This document shows positions 1 through 5,341 of a stretch of 6,544 bases of DNA, piece after piece. The translations under genes were made by a program, and so were the position numbers. Below the pieces are notes generated by a model. That model saw only the letters and a list, made by a program, of their open reading frames with translations. It ran no database searches and had not been told where the DNA came from. This stretch comes from Cyanobium sp. NIES-981. Its GTDB lineage: Bacteria; Cyanobacteriota; Cyanobacteriia; PCC-6307; Cyanobiaceae. Each line of letters begins with the position of its first letter. Position 1 is the stretch's first letter. The DNA lies in the NCBI GenBank assembly GCA_945907085.1, contig CAMDSS010000108.1, positions 1 to 6,544 of the forward strand. Direction: 5' to 3'.

Positions 1-29
1 AGGACGACGATCTTGAAGCGACCGGCCAT
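1..29 (-). CDS. Possible N-terminal fragment of a gene leaving the left edge
   Basis: On the minus strand an ATG at 29-27 opens a frame reading MAGRFKIVV, plus one partial codon, to the window edge. The hydrophobic beta-strand-like start and strongly G/C-ending codons resemble a genuine N-terminus. A start of this type followed by an Asp-rich motif is seen in DUF1537 / four-carbon acid sugar kinases, but nine codons cannot establish a family and that is only a guess. If real, it is divergent from the glcE-like gene with only about 14-17 bases between the two starts, which is very tight. The competing reading is a plus-strand C-terminus ending in TGA at 45-47 that overlaps the ATG at 47 by one base (TGATG), as in translationally coupled operons; its codons fit the local usage less well. 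Confidence 0.35.
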
Positions 30-43
30 GGCACCATCGTGCC

Positions 44-1219
44 GTGATGACCCCTGAGCCCAGCGAGCTGCAGGAGCTGGTGCGCACGCTGCATCAGCAG
101 GCCGCGCCCTGGCTGCCCGCCGGGTTGGGCAGCCGCCTGGATTGGGGGCCAAAGGTGAGCCCCGGCAGCGCGGTGGTGAGCTGCCAAAAGCTGAACCAAA
201 TCCTCGAGCACAGCCCCGGCGATTTCACCGTGCGGGTGCTGGCCGGCACACCACTGGTAGAGCTACAAGAAGCGCTCGCACACCACAGGCAGTGGTTGGC
301 GGTGGAGACCCCCTGGGGCCAACCCAGCCAGGGCAGCGTTGGCGGCCTGGTGGCCCGGGGGCTGGCCGGGGGCTTTAGGCAGCGCTATCTGGGCGTGCGC
401 GACCAGGTGATTGGCATCAGCCTGCTGCGGGCCGATGGCACCGCCGCCAAGGCCGGCGGCCAGGTGGTGAAAAATGTGGCCGGCTACGACCTGATGCGTC
501 TATTGGCCGGCAGTTGGGGCTCCCTGGCCCTGATCACCGAGCTCAACCTGCGCACCTTGCCTATCCCCCCCGAGCGCCGGGGCCTGTGGATCACCGGTGA
601 GCTCGAGGGGCTCGCAACCCTGAGCCGGTGGCTACTGGCATCGAGCCTGAGCCCGGAGCGGGTGGATTGGCAGCGGCAGGGGCCTGGCCCTTGGGGCCTG
701 CTGATCAGCCTGGCCAGCATCAGCGGCCCCACCCTGGCCGAGCAAATCAGCTGCCTCCAAGCGAAGGCAGCAGACTTTGGCCTAGGGGCCGAAGAGCTCG
801 ATCGCGATGCCCTCGCAGCCCGCGAAACCCGGGGCCGCGGACCAGCAGAAAGCACGACCAACCCAGCCTGGCTGCTGCGCTTGGGGGTGAAACCAAGCGC
901 AGCAGCCAGGCTGGTCCGGGAGCTCAGCCAGCCCAACCTGGAAGCCCTGGGCGTGGTGCTCAGCACCGGCAGTGGCCTGGGTTACGCCTGGGCGAACGGG
1001 GCCGATCTGCCCAGCTACAAAGCCGAAGCCCTTAGGCGGCTCTGCCACCAGCTGGGTGGCTACCTCACCGTGCTCAAGCAACCGGCCACGAGCGAGCTGC
1101 CGGCCTGGCTGGATGCCCCGTCCAGGCCCATGGTGGAGGCGATCAAACGCCAATTCGATCCCAAACAGCAGCTGGCCCGCGGCCGCCTACCGGGGGTTCA
1201 ACCCACGCCGGCCCTGTAG
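44..1219 (+). CDS. glcE: GlcE-like FAD-binding subunit of glycolate dehydrogenase
   Basis: This is probably the GlcE subunit of the GlcDEF-type glycolate dehydrogenase, which oxidises photorespiratory glycolate to glyoxylate in cyanobacteria. The product has 391 residues from GTG 44, or 390 from the adjacent ATG 47; the ATG is the likelier start. The N-terminal half is a PCMH-type FAD-binding domain (about residues 21-175). It has a PAGLGSRLDWG loop (25-35), a TVRVLAGTPLVELQEAL segment (62-78), GSVGGLVA (97-104), LGVRDQVIG (116-124), the GlcE-typical GGQVVKNVAGYDL (138-150) and GSLALITELNLRTLP (159-173). The C-terminal half is the less conserved substrate-domain-like part. Length fits GlcE (about 350-400) rather than the longer catalytic GlcD (about 490). 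No glcD or glcF lies in the window, so partners must be elsewhere. No clear Shine-Dalgarno precedes the start. The last 22 bases overlap the convergent epimerase gene. Confidence 0.85.
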   Translation: MMTPEPSELQELVRTLHQQAAPWLPAGLGSRLDWGPKVSPGSAVVSCQKLNQILEHSPGDFTVRVLAGTPLVELQEALAHHRQWLAVETPWGQPSQGSVGGLVARGLAGGFRQRYLGVRDQVIGISLLRADGTAAKAGGQVVKNVAGYDLMRLLAGSWGSLALITELNLRTLPIPPERRGLWITGELEGLATLSRWLLASSLSPERVDWQRQGPGPWGLLISLASISGPTLAEQISCLQAKAADFGLGAEELDRDALAARETRGRGPAESTTNPAWLLRLGVKPSAAARLVRELSQPNLEALGVVLSTGSGLGYAWANGADLPSYKAEALRRLCHQLGGYLTVLKQPATSELPAWLDAPSRPMVEAIKRQFDPKQQLARGRLPGVQPTPAL

Positions 1220-2052
1220 GTGCAGGCGAGCTCCAGGGTCTCGCCGGGTGGCACCTGCAGCAGCCGATCGCCGCTGGCCATGGCACCCCGCGGCGCTGTC
1301 CAGGGCTCCAGGCACACCATCGGCCGGGGAGGTTCTGTCCAAACCACGGCCAGATCCAAGGGCGCCTGGGTTTCCATAGAAATCCAACGGCCCCCTGAAG
1401 GAGCGGCGGCATCCACCAAGCGCACGGCACTGCTGGGGTGGGCCAGGAAATCCACGCCCGTGGTCAACCGCTCCAGCTGGCCCGCGGTGGCCGCCTCGGC
1501 CATGGGGATGTGGTCGAAGCAATGCTCGGGCAGGCCTTCCAGGCGAACGGCCGCCAGATCCTGCACCGCAAAGTAGGGATGGAGCCCCAGGCTGAAGGGC
1601 AAAGCAGGGCTGGCGGCCGCAGAGGTGTTGCTGATGCGGGCCGTGATCGCCAAGCAGCCTGGAGTCAGCCGGTAATCCAGCTCCAGGGAGAAGGCATGGG
1701 GAAACACCGCCCGGGTGGCGTCGGTGTCCACCAGGCGCAAGCGCACGCTGGATTCGCTGAGTTCCTCCAGCTGCCAGGGCAAATCCCGGGCAAAGCCGTG
1801 CTGGGGCAGGGGGCTGCCGGCGAGGCCGCCGCAGATGGGGAACAGCACCGGGATGCCGCCGCGGGTGGATTTGGTGGAGTCGGCGTAGCGCTCGGCATCG
1901 AAGTAGAGCCACTCCTGGCCGCCACTGCGCCAACCCGTGACCAGGCCGCCCCGCTCGGGCACGACCCGCAGCTCATCGCCGGTGGCCGTGGTGAACGACC
2001 AATGGGGGTAGGGCTCAGAGCGCTGCTGCAGGAACGGGGAGCTGGGGGTCAT
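1198..2052 (-). CDS. Aldose 1-epimerase / D-hexose-6-phosphate mutarotase family protein
   Basis: A galactose-mutarotase-fold protein that interconverts alpha and beta anomers of a hexose or, more likely for this type, hexose 6-phosphate, in the cytoplasm. From ATG 2052 it has 284 residues, normal for the YeaD-like group. Visible hallmarks are the substrate-binding RGGIPVLFPICGG (64-76), QHGFAR with His85, SLGLHPYF with His158 (the expected catalytic acid) and VCLEPWTAP with Glu249 (the expected catalytic base). The frame is open further upstream to a TTG at 2106, but that adds only a Ser/Pro-rich stretch lying within the hydrolase gene, so I prefer the ATG; no good Shine-Dalgarno supports either. 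The start overlaps the hydrolase stop by 38 bases on the same strand, implying co-transcription and perhaps translational coupling. The substrate (glucose, galactose or their 6-phosphates) cannot be decided from sequence. Confidence 0.85.
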   Translation of the reverse strand: MTPSSPFLQQRSEPYPHWSFTTATGDELRVVPERGGLVTGWRSGGQEWLYFDAERYADSTKSTRGGIPVLFPICGGLAGSPLPQHGFARDLPWQLEELSESSVRLRLVDTDATRAVFPHAFSLELDYRLTPGCLAITARISNTSAAASPALPFSLGLHPYFAVQDLAAVRLEGLPEHCFDHIPMAEAATAGQLERLTTGVDFLAHPSSAVRLVDAAAPSGGRWISMETQAPLDLAVVWTEPPRPMVCLEPWTAPRGAMASGDRLLQVPPGETLELACTYRAGVG

Positions 2053-2974
2053 CGGAGGAGGGCTGCTCAGGAGAGGGCTCACTAGAGAGCTGGGGGCTGG
2101 GCTCAACCGTAGCCAGGGCAGCCAGCCACTCCAAGAGGGCCCGGTTCACCTGCTCTGGCACCTCATCGTGGGGGCAGTGGCCCGCCTCGAGCACCACTTC
2201 GGTGGTGTTGGCTGGGGCATGGCGCTGGAAGGCACCGCGCCGGCCGGCCGCATTGATCCAGGGATCGCGGATGCCCCAGAGCAGCAGCAGCGGGCAGGTG
2301 AGCTGGGCAAACAGCTCATCGAGGGGCTGGCCCTTGGGGATATCGAAGACGGTGCGGAACACCCCAAAGGCGCCGGGATCCAGCGATGGCAGGCGGATCG
2401 CCTCCACCAGGGCCTCATCCACGTTGGTTTTGTCGATGTACACCTGGTTGAGGGTGCGGCGAATCGTGGCCGGCCGGCGCAGGTTTTCAAACAGGATCCG
2501 CTGCAGCACGGGGCTTTTGAACAGGGCGCCGCCGATGGTTTGGCGGGCAATCTTGCCCCAGCCCTTTGGGGGGGCCTGCTCATCGCTGAACGGCCCCGCC
2601 GCATTCAGCAGCACCACCCCGGCCGCCTGGTCGCCCAGGGCTGCCCCCGCCGCCAGGGCGGCAAAACCGCCGAGGGAATTGCCCACCAGCACCGTGGGGC
2701 GGCCAATGCGTTCGGCCACATAGGCGCAAAGTTGATCGCGCCAGAGGGCACCGCCGTAGGCCAGCTCTGCCGGCTTGGCGCTGCGGCCAAAACCCAGCAA
2801 ATCAATGGCATGCACCTCGTGGTGCTCAGCGAGGGCGGGGATGTTGTGGCGGAAGTGGTCGGTGGAGGCGCCAAAGCCATGCACCAGCAGAATCGCCGGC
2901 CCGATGGGCTCTTGGGGGGCCCGGCTGAGGCTGTGCACGGGATGGCCCAGGTGGGTCCAGCCTTGGGTCGCCAT
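2015..2974 (-). CDS. Alpha/beta hydrolase (plant/cyanobacterial chloroplast-type)
   Basis: A complete alpha/beta-hydrolase-fold enzyme, 319 residues from ATG 2974. The oxyanion-hole motif LVHGFGAS is at 30-37, the nucleophile elbow VGNSLGG at 97-103 (Ser100), the acid probably Asp237 in WGIRDPW, and the base His266 in EAGHCPHDEVPEQVN. A helical lid spans about 130-225. The DLLGFGRSAKP segment (58-68) and the GHCPHDE-VPE-VN ending resemble cyanobacterial and plastid hydrolases related to chlorophyll dephytylase/pheophytinase; this is a family impression and the substrate is unproven. Residues 291-319 form a Ser/Pro/Glu-rich, low-complexity tail that runs into the epimerase start. The frame stays open upstream to a TTG at 3037, which would add a Gly/Val/Ala-rich 21-residue leader. 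I chose ATG 2974 because the fold starts soon after it and AGGTGG lies upstream. Likely first gene of an operon with the epimerase. Confidence 0.85.
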   Translation of the reverse strand: MATQGWTHLGHPVHSLSRAPQEPIGPAILLVHGFGASTDHFRHNIPALAEHHEVHAIDLLGFGRSAKPAELAYGGALWRDQLCAYVAERIGRPTVLVGNSLGGFAALAAGAALGDQAAGVVLLNAAGPFSDEQAPPKGWGKIARQTIGGALFKSPVLQRILFENLRRPATIRRTLNQVYIDKTNVDEALVEAIRLPSLDPGAFGVFRTVFDIPKGQPLDELFAQLTCPLLLLWGIRDPWINAAGRRGAFQRHAPANTTEVVLEAGHCPHDEVPEQVNRALLEWLAALATVEPSPQLSSEPSPEQPSSDDPQLPVPAAAL

Positions 2975-3106
2975 GGCGCCCGCACCACCTTTCGCGCCAC
3001 CCACCACACCACCTCCCACTGACGCCACCACGAACAATCCCCCGCCAACAACAGCGCTGGGGGCGATGCTAGGCAGATCTTGTGAGCCCCTGGCTCAGGC
3101 GCTCCC
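2975..3106. promoter_or_regulatory. Divergent spacer between the hydrolase and small membrane protein genes
   Basis: This 132-base spacer separates two genes that read away from each other, so promoters for both should lie here. The half next to the hydrolase is C-rich on the plus strand and remains open in the hydrolase frame as far as 3037, so part of it may be coding if the TTG start is used. A short GAGCC-CCT-GGCTC inverted repeat occurs at 3084-3096, but its 5-bp stem is too small to call a site. I cannot identify convincing -10/-35 boxes. The assignment rests on gene orientation only. Confidence 0.35.
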
Positions 3107-3421
3107 TTGGCCGTTCCTTCCCCCGATTGGCTGCCCTTCCTGCCGGGCATGGGCCTGTGGGCCCTGGCGCTGTATTTGCCCCTGAGCCTGCCCCTGGAGC
3201 GGTTCGAAGCGGTGCTCGCTGCCGGCACCCTGCCGGAAACGGCCCAACAGCTCCTGCTGGCTGCCACCAGCCTGCTGCTCGCCCTGGGCGTAGGGGTGGT
3301 GGTGGACCTGGGCTTGAGCTGGGCCCTGGGACCCAGTTGGGCCAGCAGCATGGGCTTGATCGCAGCGAGCTGGGGGCTGTTTACAGCGCTCGCCAGTCGA
3401 GCCAGGGAAGACCAGGAATGA
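3107..3421 (+). CDS. Small hypothetical membrane protein
   Basis: A short hydrophobic protein that I do not recognise: 104 residues from TTG 3107, or 90 from the internal ATG 3149. It shows about three candidate membrane helices, near residues 9-30, 46-70 and 78-97, with a short acidic/polar tail (RAREDQE). The repeated Leu/Ala/Gly pattern with Trp at the interfaces, and codons with G/C third positions, argue for real coding rather than a shadow frame; the alternative frame starting at GTG 3082 is Arg/Gly/Pro-rich and unlike a protein. There is no ATG or strong Shine-Dalgarno before TTG 3107, so the start is uncertain. It reads away from the hydrolase and its last 41 bases overlap the convergent methyltransferase-like gene. 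No function can be assigned. Confidence 0.6.
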   Translation: MAVPSPDWLPFLPGMGLWALALYLPLSLPLERFEAVLAAGTLPETAQQLLLAATSLLLALGVGVVVDLGLSWALGPSWASSMGLIAASWGLFTALASRAREDQE

Positions 3422-3938
3422 TTGCTGGGGTGGCCAGCCGGTAGGCGCCGTACTCCGGATGCACCAGCACCAGCTGGCGCTCCTCCCGCCGGGCCTTGCC
3501 CCCCAGCAGGGCGCAAAGGGCCAGCAGCAAAGCCAGGTGCAAGAGGCTGCCCAGGGCCAGGGTGACCCCAAGCGAGCAGATCAGAACCGCCTGATACAGG
3601 GGGTGGCGGCAGCGGCCATAGGCCCCCTGGGTCACCAGGGCCGCCCCCGGCACCGGATCGGGCAGGGGGGTGAGGCTGGGCCCCAGCCGCCAAAAGGCCT
3701 GGATCGCCAGCAGGATCCCAATGCCAAACAGGATCAAGCCAGAAAGGGCCACCGGCAGGGGCCAGGCGTAGCCCCAGGCCCCGGGGGCCGGATAGGGGGG
3801 CAGCAGGTGGGCGGCGATCAGGACCAATTGGGCCAGCAGCCAACACTCGCCATGGCGGTTGTCGAGCCAGCCCCCCCAGCTCAAGCCCCAGCGGCTGGGA
3901 GCAAAGCGGGGGCTGGGCTTAGGCGGCCTGTTCGGCAC
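3381..3938 (-). CDS. Isoprenylcysteine carboxyl methyltransferase-like integral membrane protein
   Basis: A member of the ICMT/PEMT-like membrane methyltransferase superfamily (methyltransf_15-16-like), 185 residues from GTG 3938. Several hydrophobic helices lie at about 32-47, 59-80, and 115-145. The C-terminal signature is GAYGRCRHPLY (105-115), corresponding to the family's G-Y-x-x-x-RHP-x-Y SAM-binding segment, followed by REERQL (151-156) and HPEYGAYRLATPAIIPGLP (160-178), matching the E-E...Y..Y...V.R..P pattern. Bacterial relatives are mostly uncharacterised, and true prenyl-cysteine substrates are not expected in cyanobacteria, so the methyl acceptor is unknown. The frame is open back to a TTG at 3998, deep inside the antiporter gene; GTG 3938 gives a more usual N-terminus and overlaps the antiporter stop by 20 bases. 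Same-strand overlap implies an operon with the antiporter. Confidence 0.8.
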   Translation of the reverse strand: MPNRPPKPSPRFAPSRWGLSWGGWLDNRHGECWLLAQLVLIAAHLLPPYPAPGAWGYAWPLPVALSGLILFGIGILLAIQAFWRLGPSLTPLPDPVPGAALVTQGAYGRCRHPLYQAVLICSLGVTLALGSLLHLALLLALCALLGGKARREERQLVLVHPEYGAYRLATPAIIPGLPWLDWRAL

Positions 3939-5259
3939 CGGCAGCTTGCTTGGAAAGCACCAGTCTGAGCAGGATCGGCGCCAGGAAGGTGGTACCAATC
4001 ACCATTAGCAAAATCGCCGCCTCCAATGGAGGGGTAAGCAGGCCGGCCTGGGTGCCGAGGCCCAGGAAAATCAAACCCACTTCGCCCCGGGGCAGCATCC
4101 CCAAACCGACCACCAGGCGGTTGGTTTTCTCCGCGCTGACGTAGCTCCAGCCCGAGGCCACCTTGCCCACGATGGCCACGGTGAGCAGGAAGGCTGCCAC
4201 GATCAGGCCCTCGCGGTTTTCGGGCTGCATGGGATTGAGCACCGAGAGATCCATGCCGGTGCCGATCAGCACAAAGAAGATCGTGGCGAACAGGGCCACC
4301 AGGGGCTTCACGGCGGCCTGGATGGCATGGGTGTGCTTGGAGCTGCTCAAAATCAGGCCCGCCGCAAAGGCGCCCAAGGCCGCCTCCAGGCCAATGGCCT
4401 GGGCCGTGAAGCAGCAGAGCGACAGCACCACAAAGGACGCCACCACCACTTCGCCCGGGGCCTTGAGCCGGTCGAGCAGCCAATCAAACAGCGGTGCCGC
4501 CGTGCGGCTCAACACCAACGACACCACCACAAAGGCAGCGGCAGCGGCGACCAATTTCACGATCGGTCCAAAGGTGAAGCCGGCGCCGCCCGCCAAGGCC
4601 ACCACCACCGCCAGGATCACGATGCCGAGGATGTCGTCGAGCACGGCCGCGCCAATCACGGTTTGGCCCTCCTTGGTTTTTAAAAACTTGAGCTCGCCGA
4701 AGACGCTGGCGGTGATGCCAATGCTGGTGGCTGTCATGGAGGCCCCAGCAAAGATCGCCGGAATCAAGGGCACATGGAACAGATAAAAGAGCCCAAAGGT
4801 GCCCAGGGCGAAGGGCAACACCACGCCGGTCAAGGCCACCGTGGTGGCCTGCAGGCCGACTGCCACCAGCTCATCGAGTTCGCTCTCCAGGCCCGTGAGA
4901 AACAGCAGGGCAAACAGACCGATCTGGGAGACGGCCTGGAGGCTCGAGAAGCCTTCGAGGTAGATGTCCTGCACTTGGGATGGGGTGATGTCGGCCAGGG
5001 AGGCCAACAGGCCCAGGGCCGCGGAGTTGAGTTGGGCATGGGTTTCGGGGGGCACGATCAGATGCAGGCCTGAAACACCGATCAGCACCCCGGCCACCAA
5101 TTCCCCCAGGATCGTGGGCAATTGGATCCGCACCATCAGCTCGGCCATGGCCCGGGCGGCCACGAAGATCACCAAAAACTCGGCGGTGGCGATCAGGGTT
5201 TCGGCCACCTCAACCCCGTGGCTACCGCCCACCTCAAGCAACAACGCCGGCACGTCCAT
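3919..5259 (-). CDS. CPA2-family cation/proton antiporter (NapA/KefB-like)
   Basis: A complete 446-residue integral membrane Na+/H+ or K+/H+ exchanger of the CPA2 superfamily, placed in the plasma or thylakoid membrane. About 12-13 hydrophobic helices span the protein. Key motifs are LPTILGELVAGVLIG (47-61), FLTGLESELDEL (120-131), ATSIGITASVFGEL (177-190, unwound-helix region) and GAAVLDDILGIVIL (203-216). The last contains the paired Asp208-Asp209 typical of electrogenic CPA2 exchangers. Further on are EAALGAFAAGLILS (292-305), VGKVASGW (364-371) with a membrane Lys366 that may match the conserved transport lysine, and GMLPRGEVGLIFLG (387-400). An extra hydrophilic segment at about 68-110 separates the early helices. 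No cytoplasmic TrkA-N/RCK domain is present, so it is the short form. ATG 5259 is the only sensible start. Ion selectivity cannot be read from the sequence. It is followed by the overlapping methyltransferase-like gene and is divergent from the phosphoketolase. Confidence 0.9.
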   Translation of the reverse strand: MDVPALLLEVGGSHGVEVAETLIATAEFLVIFVAARAMAELMVRIQLPTILGELVAGVLIGVSGLHLIVPPETHAQLNSAALGLLASLADITPSQVQDIYLEGFSSLQAVSQIGLFALLFLTGLESELDELVAVGLQATTVALTGVVLPFALGTFGLFYLFHVPLIPAIFAGASMTATSIGITASVFGELKFLKTKEGQTVIGAAVLDDILGIVILAVVVALAGGAGFTFGPIVKLVAAAAAFVVVSLVLSRTAAPLFDWLLDRLKAPGEVVVASFVVLSLCCFTAQAIGLEAALGAFAAGLILSSSKHTHAIQAAVKPLVALFATIFFVLIGTGMDLSVLNPMQPENREGLIVAAFLLTVAIVGKVASGWSYVSAEKTNRLVVGLGMLPRGEVGLIFLGLGTQAGLLTPPLEAAILLMVIGTTFLAPILLRLVLSKQAAGAEQAA

Positions 5260-5341
5260 GGCCCATCTGTGGTGAGCGTGACCTTAAAGCGAGCGCCCTA
5301 AAAACCGCCGCTAGGCTCGATCTAACGGGCTTAAGGGAGGA
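5260..5341. promoter_or_regulatory. Divergent promoter region between antiporter and phosphoketolase
   Basis: This 82-base spacer between two divergent starts must carry promoter signals for both genes. It is noticeably more A/T-rich than its surroundings, with CCTTAAAG at 5282-5289, CTAAAAACC at 5298-5306 and CTTAAG at 5330-5335. No pair of -10/-35 boxes with good spacing stands out on either strand. Next to the phosphoketolase start, AAGGGAGG (5333-5340) is a strong Shine-Dalgarno-like string, but it ends only one base before the ATG, closer than usual. Confidence 0.45.

Noticed and set aside
3..47. Plus-strand frame ending DDDLEATGHGTIVP with a TGATG junction to the glcE-like start
   Set aside because: It could be the C-terminus of an upstream gene coupled to glcE, but it is only 14 codons long, fits local codon usage less well than the opposite-strand start, and shows no recognisable family. 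It is kept only as an alternative.
484..966. Long minus-strand open frame inside the glcE-like gene
   Set aside because: It is Arg/Ser/Pro-rich with no domain or motif and lies entirely opposite a well-supported gene. This is a typical shadow frame in high-GC DNA.
2168..3022. 284-codon plus-strand open frame opposite the hydrolase
   Set aside because: It is Gly/His/Gln-rich with no hydrophobic core and mirrors the hydrolase codons. The hydrolase on the other strand has a complete catalytic triad.
3084..3096. Short inverted repeat GAGCC-CCT-GGCTC
   Set aside because: A 5-bp stem without a T-run is expected by chance in such GC-rich DNA, so it is neither a credible terminator nor an operator.
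3082..3444. GTG-started 120-codon plus-strand frame overlapping the small membrane protein
   Set aside because: Its product is Arg/Gly/Pro-rich and lacks structure, while the frame from 3107 gives coherent membrane helices; only one can be the main coding frame.
2605..3846. 413-codon minus-strand open frame spanning the hydrolase and methyltransferase-like genes
   Set aside because: It crosses two real genes in a different frame and is dominated by Gly/Pro/Ala/Arg without any conserved motif, so it is not a fusion protein.
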